Source of the DNA: DATLHO01 sp035539855
Lineage (GTDB): Bacteria; Bacteroidota; Ignavibacteria; OLB7
Assembly (NCBI GenBank): GCA_035539855.1
Contig: DATLHO010000258.1
Coordinates: forward strand, 1 to 18,551
Length of the DNA stretch: 18,551 nucleotides
Reading direction: 5' to 3'
The notes under the pieces were generated by a model. That model worked only from the letters and a program-made list of their open reading frames with translations, searched no databases and was not told where the DNA came from. Below, piece by piece: positions 1 to 7,827 of this stretch (position 1 is its first letter; each line of letters begins with the position of its first letter). Position numbers and translations under genes: made by a program.

Positions 1-284
1 GCGCGGCCGCCGTCGGTCGCGATCTGCGCGAGGAGCTGCGCCCACGGCTCGAGCGCCTCGACCGCGCCGATGTCCTGTCCGGCAAGCGGCGTCGAGCACG
101 CGGTGAGCGCCACGACCGGCGCGGGGATCATCCTCTCGCACGCGTCGCGGATCATCCCGAGCAGCGTCGACTTGCCGATGCCGGCCTCGCCCGTGACGAA
201 GAGCACGTTCGCCTCGCCCCGTCCTTCGACGGCCGCCTCGATGAAGCGAATCGCCTCGGCGATCTGTGCGTCGCGGCCGATCAT
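1..284 (-). CDS. AAA-type (AAA_16-like) ATPase, N-terminal part, cut by window edge
   Basis: Only the first 94 codons are inside the window; the gene runs off the left edge. The protein opens with MIGRDAQIAEAIRFIE, the FIGR-type opening of AAA_16/ORC-like ATPase domains. A textbook Walker A P-loop, GEAGIGKST, follows at residues 32-40. The ATG at 284-282 overlaps the lnt stop codon (TGA at 283-281) as ATGA, which fixes the start and indicates translational coupling to lnt. Proteins that begin this way in the family are often large signalling or TPR-containing ATPases, or cyclase/kinase regulators. The effector part is outside the window, so the role cannot be given. Confidence 0.8.
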   Translation of the reverse strand, partial: MIGRDAQIAEAIRFIEAAVEGRGEANVLFVTGEAGIGKSTLLGMIRDACERMIPAPVVALTACSTPLAGQDIGAVEALEPWAQLLAQIATDGGR

Positions 285-1984
285 CGGATGGCCGCGGTGT
301 CGACGTCCGTCGGTGCGACCTCCGCCGGGCGACTCGCACGCGTGCGCGCGGCTCCGGCGTAGACGAGCATCAGGCCGCTGGCGATCAGGCAGAGGATCGG
401 CCACCAGTCTCCCCAGCGCACGTACAGCGTGATGTCGTCACGCAGCGCGATCGCGCCGGTCGTCGTCGTGGTGACGCCCTCCTCGGTCTCGTTGAAGATC
501 GAGCCGTAGGGCGTGATGAACGAGCTGATGCCGGTGTTCGCCGCGCGCGCGATCGACCGTCGCGTCTCGATCGCTCGCATGATCGCGATGCGGTTGTGCT
601 GCAGGGGTCCGGGCGTGCCGAGATACCAGCCGTCGTTGGTGATGATCGTCATGAAGTTCGCGCCGGAGTCGATGAACTGCCGCACGATGTTCGGGTAGAT
701 GCTCTCGAAGCAGATCACCGACGCCGACTTCGTGATCGTGTCCCCGATCGGCACGTCGAAGGTCTGGATCGTCCGGCCCTTCGCCCACGAGGAGATCCCC
801 ACGTCCCAGCTCAGCAGGCCTGTGAGGAACGGAACGTCGTCGGCGAACGGAATCCTCTCGCCGAACGGCACGAGCTGCATCTTGTGATAGGCGCCGGTGA
901 GGCCCTTGCCGGGAGCCCAGAGTCCAACCGAGTTGAAGTAATCCCACCGGAACGTCGTGTCGAGCCGGCCGCTTGCCGGGTCGACGGTAACGCCGGGGCG
1001 CGACGTCACCGGGGGCTGATCGCCCGCGTGATAGACCACGTAGTCCGGGAAGCCCGACATCACGGGTCGGCCCAGCGTCGCGACCGCGGCGTCCATCGCC
1101 TCGCGGCGCGCCTCGTAGCCGGGCTGCGTCACGGGATAGGGGATCGCGTTCTCCGACCACAGGAACATCTGCGTGCTGCGCGCGGCCGGGCTCTGTGCCG
1201 ACAGCCGGTAGTTCAGCGCGATGTGATCGGTGGTGTCGGCCTGGTTCCACTTGTCCCACGGATCGACGTTCGGCTGCACGACGGTGACGGTGATCGACTT
1301 CTCGGCGGGCTCGTCGGCGTGCCGGCTGAGGACGTAGAAGCCGTAGAGGAACGGCGGCACGAGCGTCAGCGCGATGAGCGTCATGCCGAAGCGGAACATC
1401 CGCGTCTGGTGGCGCGACTCGAAGCCCAGCGAGAAGATCATCGCCGTGAAGGCGGCGTTCTGCACCAGCAGCAGGAAGCTCAGGCCCCAGACGCCCGTGA
1501 ACTCGATGAACTGGATGTAGTAGAGGTTGTAGGTCTGCGTGTTGCCGAGGGTCAGCCAGGGATAGCTCGCGTCGGTCAGCGCGTGCAGGTACTCGCCGCC
1601 GCACCACAGAAACGGCAGGAACGCAAGGGCGAAGAAGCGTCCCCTGCGCTCGCGAACCCACCGGTAGGCGACGAGCGGCACCATGAAGAACAGCGGGTGG
1701 ACGATCACCAGCAGCACGCAACTGATCATCAGGAAGGGATCGGCCTTGGCCTGCCACGAGCCGATCCACCAGCTCGAGAGCGCCGAGAACAGCAGCAGCG
1801 ACAGGTAGCTCCACTTCAGCAGCTTCCGCCACGAGTCCGCGCGTTCGAGCGCCAGCAGCAGCGGAACGAGCCCGACGGAGCCGAAGAGGCCGATGGGATT
1901 CGGGGGATACGCGAGGCCGAGAAGCGCGCCACTGAGCACGAGCAGCACCCAGGTCGGCGGACGGAGCGTTGTCGGAGTAGTCAC
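281..1984 (-). CDS. lnt: Apolipoprotein N-acyltransferase
   Basis: Lnt transfers an acyl chain from a phospholipid to the N-terminal cysteine of diacylated lipoproteins, the last step of lipoprotein maturation in the inner membrane. The 567-residue protein has several hydrophobic segments in residues 10-220, a periplasmic nitrilase-fold domain at about 230-515 and a final membrane helix at about 527-545. The catalytic triad is visible: Glu278 in LWSENAIPYP, Lys368 in YHKMQLVPFGERIP and Cys425 in SVICFESIYP. The conserved NDGWYLGTPGPLQH stretch starts at 450. The start is GTG at 1984, directly preceded by seven C residues on the coding strand, with no Shine-Dalgarno site. Length is slightly above the usual 500-530. 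The ATPase gene at 284 is coupled through ATGA. The window encodes at least one likely client, the M16 lipoprotein at 4315. Confidence 0.95.
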   Translation of the reverse strand: MTTPTTLRPPTWVLLVLSGALLGLAYPPNPIGLFGSVGLVPLLLALERADSWRKLLKWSYLSLLLFSALSSWWIGSWQAKADPFLMISCVLLVIVHPLFFMVPLVAYRWVRERRGRFFALAFLPFLWCGGEYLHALTDASYPWLTLGNTQTYNLYYIQFIEFTGVWGLSFLLLVQNAAFTAMIFSLGFESRHQTRMFRFGMTLIALTLVPPFLYGFYVLSRHADEPAEKSITVTVVQPNVDPWDKWNQADTTDHIALNYRLSAQSPAARSTQMFLWSENAIPYPVTQPGYEARREAMDAAVATLGRPVMSGFPDYVVYHAGDQPPVTSRPGVTVDPASGRLDTTFRWDYFNSVGLWAPGKGLTGAYHKMQLVPFGERIPFADDVPFLTGLLSWDVGISSWAKGRTIQTFDVPIGDTITKSASVICFESIYPNIVRQFIDSGANFMTIITNDGWYLGTPGPLQHNRIAIMRAIETRRSIARAANTGISSFITPYGSIFNETEEGVTTTTTGAIALRDDITLYVRWGDWWPILCLIASGLMLVYAGAARTRASRPAEVAPTDVDTAAIR

Positions 1985-1991
1985 GGGGGGG

Positions 1992-1997
1992 AATATA
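1992..1997 (-). promoter_or_regulatory. Putative -10/-7 box for lnt (TATATT)
   Basis: On the minus strand TATATT lies 7 bases before the GTG start of lnt, separated from it only by a C7 run (1985-1991). If used, transcription would begin at or within a few bases of the start codon, giving a leaderless or nearly leaderless message. No clear -33/-35 box is visible, so this is a suggestion. Confidence 0.35.
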
Positions 1998-2220
1998 GTG
2001 TCGTTCGTGCGGACGGTCGCGGCTCGGCGTCTCGATTCCCTCGAGCTCTGCGCACGTGTCTTCCCCCTGGGGATCTTTCATGGGTGTCGCATCGCCGCAT
2101 GTCGTGATGGGGGCAATGCGGATTCTTCCTCGCGGCAGTCGCGCCGAAGAAAGGGCCCCCTGCGGGGGTGACAGTGCGGGCATTGTGGGAAGGGGTCGGG
2201 TCCCCGCGGGCGGCTCGGGG

Positions 2221-2251
2221 TTGTCCGGGCACCCGTCGCGGTCTAACTTTG
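2221..2251 (+). promoter_or_regulatory. Bacteroidota-type promoter TTG-N20-TAACTTTG
   Basis: TTG at 2221-2223 and TAACTTTG at 2244-2251 match the known Bacteroidota primary sigma factor consensus (TTG, 17-23 bases, TAnnTTTG). The -7 box ends only 6 bases before the ATG at 2258, so the predicted transcription start falls at or beside the start codon. There is no Shine-Dalgarno site. The 273-base gap between the divergent genes lnt and 2258 otherwise holds no gene I can support. Confidence 0.6.
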
Positions 2252-2257
2252 GGGTCT

Positions 2258-3580
2258 ATGACGCTTCGTGTCCTGGCTTTCCTCTGTCTCCTCGCTGCTG
2301 TCGCGCCGGTCGCGGCCCAGCAGCAGATCGCTTTCGACGAGTTCGCGCGGCGGCTCGATCCGTACTTCGCGCCCGAGCTCGTCGAGGACGTGCGCCAGGC
2401 GCTGCCACAGGCGGCGTTCGACGTCTGGGGCTACGACGTCGGCGATTTCACCGGCGACGGCGCCAACGATCTGGCCCTGACGCTGCGCATGCGCTCGGAC
2501 AGCCGCGCGCGCATCAACGTCTACTACTTCGTCGACGACGAGGGGACGATGCGCATGATCCGCGAGGCCGTCGAGCCGTTCGTGACGCTGCCGATCGAGG
2601 TCGGCGTCGCCATCCGCGACGGCAACGTGTACACGATCCACAAGGAGAAGGAGTACGAGTGGGAGGTCGTCGGACACCGCTTTCGCGACGGCGTGCTGAT
2701 GATGGTCGATCGCTTCCGGACGATCCGCGTCGGCGACGAGACGCACGAGACGTACCGGAACTTCCAGTCGCTCGAGGGATACGAGCGCTACCTGAGCGTC
2801 GCCACCGAGAAGCAGATCTTCCGCAGCGACTTCCTGTCGGTGCCCGCGTACCGCCGCGGCCGCGACGTGCCGAGCGGCTACCAGTCGACGGCCAGCGCCG
2901 GGTTCTCGAAGTTCATCTCGCGCGGCGCGTACTTCTGGAACAGCGAGAGCGATGCGTCGATCGACATGCGCGCGGCGTACGACGACGACTTCCTCTACTT
3001 CAACATCGTCGTGCGCGATGACCAGGTCGTGCCCATTCCCGTCAACGGCATCGACACCACCGCCGATCGTCTCGAGGTCTGGCTCGACATGTATGCGCTC
3101 GGCGACCGAATCCGCTCCGGCCGTCGCACGCGCGACTTCCGGATGAAGACCGACTCGAACATCTACGCGATCGAGATCCCGCTCGGCGACTTCCTCGACG
3201 TGCAGCCGAAGATGAAGACCTCGAACGAGCTCGACGACGAGCAGCAGGGCGCGGTCAAGCGCGTCAAGGCCGTCGCCGCGCGCATCGACAGCGGCTACTC
3301 GGTCAAGATCCGCCTGCCCCTGCAGCTTCTCGGCTTCGCGGCGCCTCCGCTCGAGGATGGCCAGCTCGCGGAGTTCGGCGCGACCGTCGTCGTGCACGAC
3401 GTGGACAATCCCTATCGGCCCGAGGAGACCACGACGATCTCGACGAGCCAGAACTTCGAGTCGACGAAGCCGGCGACGTTCGGCTCGCTCGTGCTCGTGC
3501 CCGAGACGCTGCATTACGGCGAGTCGCTCAACATCTACCTTGGCGACCTGCGGGAGCGACTCGAAGAGGTCGGCTACTAG
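2258..3580 (+). CDS. Secreted protein with C-terminal CBM9/DOMON-like domain
   Basis: The ATG at 2258 is preferred over upstream starts because it begins a clean signal peptide: basic residue 4, a hydrophobic core of about 14 residues and an APVAAQQ cleavage region near residue 20. The 440-residue product is therefore exported. Residues 63-72 (DFTGDGANDL) form a Ca-binding DxxGDGxxD loop as in FG-GAP/VCBS proteins. Residues about 210-413 resemble carbohydrate-binding-like domains of the CBM9/DOMON type: a WNSESDASIDMRAAYDDDFL strand region, then a DRLEVWLDM motif and an IPLGDF strand. Members of that fold bind sugars or haem, or are parts of larger enzymes; no catalytic domain is visible here. 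The next gene starts 31 bases downstream and may be co-transcribed. The domain call is by pattern only, and the function is unknown. Confidence 0.8.
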   Translation: MTLRVLAFLCLLAAVAPVAAQQQIAFDEFARRLDPYFAPELVEDVRQALPQAAFDVWGYDVGDFTGDGANDLALTLRMRSDSRARINVYYFVDDEGTMRMIREAVEPFVTLPIEVGVAIRDGNVYTIHKEKEYEWEVVGHRFRDGVLMMVDRFRTIRVGDETHETYRNFQSLEGYERYLSVATEKQIFRSDFLSVPAYRRGRDVPSGYQSTASAGFSKFISRGAYFWNSESDASIDMRAAYDDDFLYFNIVVRDDQVVPIPVNGIDTTADRLEVWLDMYALGDRIRSGRRTRDFRMKTDSNIYAIEIPLGDFLDVQPKMKTSNELDDEQQGAVKRVKAVAARIDSGYSVKIRLPLQLLGFAAPPLEDGQLAEFGATVVVHDVDNPYRPEETTTISTSQNFESTKPATFGSLVLVPETLHYGESLNIYLGDLRERLEEVGY

Positions 3581-3611
3581 CCCCACTCGCGGCGGCGGGC
3601 ATCGAACGCGT

Positions 3612-4292
3612 ATGACACTCCAGGACAATCTCGGCGCCGTTCGCGAGCGCATCGCCGCGGCCTGCGCCCGCGCCGGGCGTGACGTCGCCGACGTGACGCT
3701 CGTCGGGGTCACCAAGCGGCATCCGAACGAGACCATCGTCGAGGCGTTCCGCGCCGGCATCACGGACGTCGGCGAGAATTACGTGCAGGAGCTCGTCGAG
3801 AAGCACTCGGCGGTCGCGGAGCCGGTGCGCTGGCACTTCATCGGACACCTGCAGCGCAACAAGGTCCGACAGATCGCCGCGTTCGTGCACATGATCCACG
3901 GCGTCGACTCCGTCCGTCTCGGCGAGGAGATCGGACGTCAGGCCATCGCCGCCGGCCGCACCATCCCCGTTCTGCTCCAGGTCAACACGTCGGGCGAGGA
4001 GTCGAAGCACGGGGTCGCGCCCGACGGGGCCATCGAGCTGGGACGCGCGCTCGCCGCGATCGAGGGGATCGAGCTGGTCGGGATGATGACGCTCGCCGCG
4101 TTCCTCGACGAGGCCGAGGCGACGCGCCCGATGTTCCGTCTGCTCGCAACGGTTCGCGCGGAGCTGCGCGCCGCGACGGGACTCGCCCTGCCCCACCTCT
4201 CGATGGGGATGACCGGAGATTTCGAAGTCGCGATCGAAGAGGGCGCGACGCTTGTTCGAATCGGAACCGCTCTCTTCGGGGAGCGCTCGTAG
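3612..4292 (+). CDS. yggS: YggS/PLPBP-family pyridoxal phosphate homeostasis protein
   Basis: The 226-residue protein is a full-length member of the YggS/PROSC family, single-domain alanine-racemase-fold proteins that bind PLP and buffer its supply and amino-acid metabolism in the cytoplasm without known catalytic activity. The PLP-binding lysine is Lys35 in TLVGVTKRHP. Other family signatures are DVGENYVQEL, RWHFIGHLQRNK, VNTSGEESKHG, GMMTLA and the C-terminal SMGMTGDFEVAIEEGATLVR with RIGTALFGER. The ATG at 3612 starts the conserved region at the usual distance; no Shine-Dalgarno site is seen. It lies between two exported-protein genes and ends 22 bases before the M16 gene, so it is probably in the same transcript. 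In many bacteria yggS neighbours proC, sepF or yggT; none is here. Confidence 0.95.
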   Translation: MTLQDNLGAVRERIAAACARAGRDVADVTLVGVTKRHPNETIVEAFRAGITDVGENYVQELVEKHSAVAEPVRWHFIGHLQRNKVRQIAAFVHMIHGVDSVRLGEEIGRQAIAAGRTIPVLLQVNTSGEESKHGVAPDGAIELGRALAAIEGIELVGMMTLAAFLDEAEATRPMFRLLATVRAELRAATGLALPHLSMGMTGDFEVAIEEGATLVRIGTALFGERS

Positions 4293-4314
4293 CACACACA
4301 ATTCCAGGACCGCC

Positions 4315-5742
4315 ATGCGACGACAGATACTCGGTCTCGCGCTCGCCGCCGCGCTCGTCGGATGCGCCGGAGGCACGCAGACACGCACGAGCGAGACGGT
4401 GACGACGACGCCGTCGACGACCACGGGAACGGCGGCCAGCGCTGATCGGCGGAGCTCGCCGTTCCGCACGACCGAGCTCGCCAACGGCCTCGATGTCATC
4501 GTCATCGAGGATCACTCCTCGCCGATCGCAACGATCGACCTGACGGTCAACACCGGCGCGTTCACCGAGCCCGACGAGTACGCGGGACTCTCGCACCTGT
4601 ACGAGCACATGTTCTTCAAGGCCAACAGGGCCTACCCCTCGCAGGAGGCGTACATGCGGCGCGTGCGCGAGCTCGGCGTGGTCTACAACGGCTACACGTC
4701 GCAGGAGGTGGTCACGTACTACTTCACGCTGCCGTCGAAGAACGTGAAGCCCGGCCTGGAGTTCATGGCGCACGCGATCACGACGCCGCTCTTCGTGCAG
4801 GACGAGCTCGTCCGCGAGCGCGAGGTCGTGCTCGGGGAGTTCGACCGCAACGAGGCGTCGCCGGAGTTCGCGCTGCGCTACGCGCTCGACTCCGCGCTGT
4901 GGATGCCGCACGTCAGCCGCAAGCAGCCGCTCGGACAGCGCCAGGTGATCCAGACCGCGACGACCGAGCAGATGGAGTTCATCCGCGGCCGCTACTACGT
5001 GCCGAACAACGCGGCGCTGATCGTCTCCGGCGACGTCGACGCCGACGAGGTCTTCGCGCTCGCCGCGAAGTTCTTCGCGGGATGGCAGCGTGGCGCCGAT
5101 CCGTTCCCGACGCACAATCCCCCCGCGTTCACGTCGCTGCGCCCGCAGCTCGTCGTGCGCGAGGCGCGGATTCCCGACGTGCTGCTGCGGCTGCGCTTCT
5201 ACGGACCGAGCATTGGACGCGACGAGCCGGACGTGCAGGTCTCGCAGCTCTTCTCGACCCTCCTGTCGCAGCCGACGTCGCGCTTCCATCACAACCTCGT
5301 CGACAGCGGACTGGTGACGCAGATCGGCGCGTGGGCCGAGAACGCGCGCTTCACCGGCACGATCAACTTCACGCTGCGGACGAAGCCCGAGCTCGCGCAC
5401 AGGACGCTCGAGGTGCTCAAGGCGGAGATCCGCGCGATGGGACAGCCGGGGTACTTCAGCGACGACGAGATCGCCGTCGGCAAGCAGATCATCGCCGACC
5501 GCAGCAAGTTCGAGCGCGACAACATCCACGACTTCACTATCGGCACGACCGCGCGGTGGTGGGCGATGGCGTCGCTCGATTACTACGAGCGCTTCCCGTC
5601 GGTCGTCGCCGGCATCAATCCGCGACAGATCGACGACTTCGTCAGGAAGTACCTCGTCGGACGCCCGTTCGTGCTCGGCGTCGGCGCGCAGCGCGAGACC
5701 CTCACCCGACTGAACATCACCGAGGAGGCCCTGAAATGGTAA
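4315..5742 (+). CDS. M16-family zinc metallopeptidase, catalytic subunit, lipoprotein
   Basis: The product (475 residues) is a M16B-type (pitrilysin/MPP-like) peptidase. The inverted zinc motif HLYEH lies at residues 94-98, and Glu175 follows after exactly 76 residues, fitting the family rule HXXEH-X76-E, so the active site is intact. The N-terminus is a lipoprotein signal with lipobox LVGC (Cys17), followed by a Thr/Ser-rich linker (21-46) that would tether the protease to a membrane. The ATG at 4315 gives this signal and has AGGA 6 bases upstream. The downstream gene is its non-catalytic partner, overlapping by 7 bases. Such pairs degrade peptides inside a clam-shell chamber in the periplasm. 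The precise substrate cannot be told from sequence. Confidence 0.93.
   Translation: MRRQILGLALAAALVGCAGGTQTRTSETVTTTPSTTTGTAASADRRSSPFRTTELANGLDVIVIEDHSSPIATIDLTVNTGAFTEPDEYAGLSHLYEHMFFKANRAYPSQEAYMRRVRELGVVYNGYTSQEVVTYYFTLPSKNVKPGLEFMAHAITTPLFVQDELVREREVVLGEFDRNEASPEFALRYALDSALWMPHVSRKQPLGQRQVIQTATTEQMEFIRGRYYVPNNAALIVSGDVDADEVFALAAKFFAGWQRGADPFPTHNPPAFTSLRPQLVVREARIPDVLLRLRFYGPSIGRDEPDVQVSQLFSTLLSQPTSRFHHNLVDSGLVTQIGAWAENARFTGTINFTLRTKPELAHRTLEVLKAEIRAMGQPGYFSDDEIAVGKQIIADRSKFERDNIHDFTIGTTARWWAMASLDYYERFPSVVAGINPRQIDDFVRKYLVGRPFVLGVGAQRETLTRLNITEEALKW
5722..5728 (+). promoter_or_regulatory. Shine-Dalgarno site for the second M16 gene
   Basis: GAGGAGG lies inside the 3' end of the first M16 gene, 7 bases before the ATG at 5736. 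It is among the few strong Shine-Dalgarno sites in the window. It decides the start and supports independent re-initiation at the 7-base gene overlap. Confidence 0.7.
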
Positions 5743-7088
5743 GCCGCATTCCCTCGCCTCTTCTCCGCACGCTCCTGGTTGCCTGCGCCACAACCGTCGT
5801 CGTGATCGCGACGACGCAGCGCTCGGCGGCGCAGCCGGCGGCCATCAGCGTGACAAGGGCGTTCGCGCACAACAACATCAACACGATCGTCTCGCCCGCG
5901 GCGAACGAGCTCGTGTCGGTCATCATCGGACTCGAGGGCGGGCTGCTCACCGGCGAGACGCAGAACCCCGCGCTCGGCGAGTTCACGTCGGACCTGATCA
6001 CCTCGAGCGGATCGCACCAGTATCCGAAGGAGGCGCTGCGGCGGTTCGTCTCGCGCACGTCGACGTCGCTGTACGGGCAGGCCGACGCGCGCGGCATCAG
6101 CTACCGCATGACGACGACGCTCTCGCACTTCGACGAGGCGTTCCGGATGCTCGCGTCGGTGGTGATGAACCCGCTGTACGACACGGTCGAGTTTCGCAAC
6201 ATCATGCAGCAGCGCATCGCCGCGGCGCGCCGGCGCTGGTCGCAGCCCGAGGGCTACGCGCAACTGATCGCCGACAGCCTGATCAAGCTCGGCCACCCGG
6301 TGCTCTCGAGGATCACGAACGAGGCGGACATCGCGTCGGTGACGATCCCGATGATGCGCGAGTTCATGGGGCGCATCACCGAGCGCACGCGGATGTTCGT
6401 CGTCGTCGTCGGCAACGTCACCCCCGAGCAGATCCGCGAGAAGCTCTCGCTCTTCGACGAGCTCCCGCGCGGCAAGTACACGCAGGCCGCGGTCGCGCCG
6501 CTGGTCGTGCCGAAGAGCTCCTCGATCGAGGTCGTCGATCTGCCGAAGAGCCCGACGACGTACGTCACCGCGACGTTCGTCGGTCCGGTCGCCTCCGGCG
6601 ACGACTACTGGCCGATGGTCGTCGGCATGAGCCACCTGCGCAGCCGACTGTTCGAGGAGGTCCGCACCAAGCGCAACCTCTCGTACGCGCCGCAGAGCTA
6701 CCTGACGTCGAGTCTCGGACAGGGCATCGGAGCGATGGCGGTCAGCGCGGTGCTGCCGGACTCGGCGGTGCCGGTGATGCTCGCGGAGTTCGAGAAGATG
6801 CGCCGTGGGGAGTTCACCGAGAAGGAGCTCGAGGACGCCAAGGCCGTCTTCATCACGAACTTCTACATGTCCCGGATGACCAACAGCGACAAGGCCACCG
6901 CGCTGTACAACGCGGAGCGGAACACGGGGCGGTGGGAGCGCGCGTTCGGGCTCGACCTGATCGAGGCGGTCCGCAAGGAGGATGTGGTGCGGGTGTTCAA
7001 CGCGTATCCGAAGGCGATGCAGTTCGGCGTCGTCGGACCTGCCGCGAAGATCACGCGCGATCGCTACCGCTTCGATCCGAAGCCGTAA
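5736..7088 (+). CDS. M16-family non-catalytic partner subunit, exported
   Basis: This 450-residue protein has the M16 two-domain architecture but no zinc site: where HXXEH should lie it reads NPALGEFTSDL (about residues 77-87). It keeps the R...Y substrate-handling signature of inactive subunits (RTKRNLSYAPQSY, Arg313 and Tyr317). Together with the HXXEH-bearing lipoprotein it fits the classic M16B heterodimer, in which one subunit supplies zinc and the other the R/Y pair. A signal peptide runs to about residue 33 (RSAAQ). An LVAC string at 14-17 could be read as a lipobox, but the hydrophobic stretch continues past it, so signal peptidase I cleavage is more likely. The ATG at 5736 is set by GAGGAGG 7 bases upstream and overlaps the previous gene by 7 bases. 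Confidence 0.9.
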   Translation: MVSRIPSPLLRTLLVACATTVVVIATTQRSAAQPAAISVTRAFAHNNINTIVSPAANELVSVIIGLEGGLLTGETQNPALGEFTSDLITSSGSHQYPKEALRRFVSRTSTSLYGQADARGISYRMTTTLSHFDEAFRMLASVVMNPLYDTVEFRNIMQQRIAAARRRWSQPEGYAQLIADSLIKLGHPVLSRITNEADIASVTIPMMREFMGRITERTRMFVVVVGNVTPEQIREKLSLFDELPRGKYTQAAVAPLVVPKSSSIEVVDLPKSPTTYVTATFVGPVASGDDYWPMVVGMSHLRSRLFEEVRTKRNLSYAPQSYLTSSLGQGIGAMAVSAVLPDSAVPVMLAEFEKMRRGEFTEKELEDAKAVFITNFYMSRMTNSDKATALYNAERNTGRWERAFGLDLIEAVRKEDVVRVFNAYPKAMQFGVVGPAAKITRDRYRFDPKP

Positions 7089-7100
7089 CGACGGCGGCAC

Positions 7101-7134
7101 GGCCACGGATGGCGCGCGGGCGTCATCCGTGGCC
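7101..7134 (+). terminator. Hairpin after the M16 pair
   Basis: GGCCACGGATG (7101-7111) and CATCCGTGGCC (7124-7134) form a perfect 11-bp stem with a 12-base loop, 12 bases after the stop codon. No U-tract follows, so it may be a Rho-dependent or processing/stability hairpin and not a classical intrinsic terminator. Confidence 0.55.
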
Positions 7135-7140
7135 GATCCG

Positions 7141-7148
7141 TATCTTGC
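7141..7148 (+). promoter_or_regulatory. Weak -7-like box before the pgsA-like gene
   Basis: TATCTTGC resembles the TAnnTTTG box with one T missing and lies 25 bases before the ATG at 7174, just after the hairpin that closes the M16 pair. No TTG element is found at the proper distance, so this is a weak call. Confidence 0.25.
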
Positions 7149-7173
7149 CGGCTCTTCCGAATCTTCGAGCCGT

Positions 7174-7728
7174 ATGATCGTCGAACAGACCGCCCAGACC
7201 GCCCTGAATCTCCGCTGGACCTACTCGAACGCGCTGAGCGCCTTCCGCGGCCTGCTCGCGATCCCGATCGTCTTCACGATCGACGCCGAGATGCGGTTGC
7301 TGACGATCGCGATCTCGGTCTTCGCGGTCATCACCGACCTGCTCGACGGCTGGCTCGCGCGCAAGCTCAACGAGATCTCCGACCTCGGGAAGATCCTCGA
7401 CCCGCTCTCGGACAAGATCTACATGGCCGTCGGCGTCGCGGCGCTCCTTGCGAAGGGATGGCTCGAGCCGTGGTTCGTGGCGATCGTGCTCGGCCGGGAC
7501 CTGCTGATCTTTCTCGGCGGCATCTGGGTCGAGCGCCGAACGGGCATCGTGCTGCCGTCGCTGTACATCGGCAAGGCCGCGGTCGCGAGCCTCGCGCTGC
7601 AGATGATCCTGCTGCTGGCCGGCGTCGAGGGCATCGTCTACCAGGTGAGCCAGTGGCTGACCATTGCGCTGCTCGCAGCCTCGTTCGCGACCTACGCCAT
7701 GCGCGCGGTCAAGACGGTACGCGGCTAG
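7174..7728 (+). CDS. pgsA: CDP-alcohol phosphatidyltransferase, PgsA-like
   Basis: This 184-residue inner-membrane enzyme carries the complete family motif DGx2ARx8Gx3Dx3D: Asp58-Gly59, Ala62-Arg63, Gly72, Asp76 and Asp80 (DGWLARKLNEISDLGKILDP). It has about five or six hydrophobic helices. The family transfers a phosphatidyl group from CDP-diacylglycerol to a small alcohol; in this size class the usual acceptor is glycerol-3-phosphate, giving phosphatidylglycerophosphate. Acceptor choice (glycerol-3-phosphate, inositol or serine) cannot be settled by eye, so the symbol is provisional. The ATG at 7174 is chosen over an upstream start that would overlap the M16 gene, because the protein before it is low-complexity and lacks family similarity. 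It is separated from the M16 pair by a hairpin. Confidence 0.88.
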   Translation: MIVEQTAQTALNLRWTYSNALSAFRGLLAIPIVFTIDAEMRLLTIAISVFAVITDLLDGWLARKLNEISDLGKILDPLSDKIYMAVGVAALLAKGWLEPWFVAIVLGRDLLIFLGGIWVERRTGIVLPSLYIGKAAVASLALQMILLLAGVEGIVYQVSQWLTIALLAASFATYAMRAVKTVRG

Positions 7729-7735
7729 CGTACCG
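7715..7735 (+). terminator. Hairpin spanning the pgsA-like stop codon
   Basis: CGGTACGC (7715-7722) pairs with GCGTACCG (7728-7735) around a 5-base loop (GGCTA); the TAG stop codon (7726-7728) falls in the loop and first base of the right arm. No U-tract follows. It may attenuate, or protect the 3' end, before hisS. Confidence 0.4.
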
Positions 7736-7778
7736 CGCAGGCCGATCCACGAGCCGACCGTCGGCATCGGTGATCGGC

Positions 7779-7812
7779 AGTCCGCAATCACACATTCCGA
7801 ATCCGCAATCAG
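7779..7812 (+). repeat. A/C-rich short-period tract upstream of hisS
   Basis: Degenerate repeats of a (T)CCG(C/A)AATC-type unit occupy the last part of the 99-base spacer, ending about 15 bases before the GTG start of hisS. Similar tracts precede the starts of three other genes in this window (near 9256, 15640 and 17191). Confidence 0.5.
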
Positions 7813-7827
7813 CGCCGGGGAATCGCC

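Noticed and set aside
266..2107. Long plus-strand open frame (613 codons) opposite lnt, and similar long antisense frames at 2243-3763, 3982-5793, 5583-7106 and 15693-16886
   Set aside because: They are rich in Arg, Ala, Asp and Val with no domains and lie opposite well-supported genes; in GC-rich DNA the antisense of a real gene seldom contains stops.
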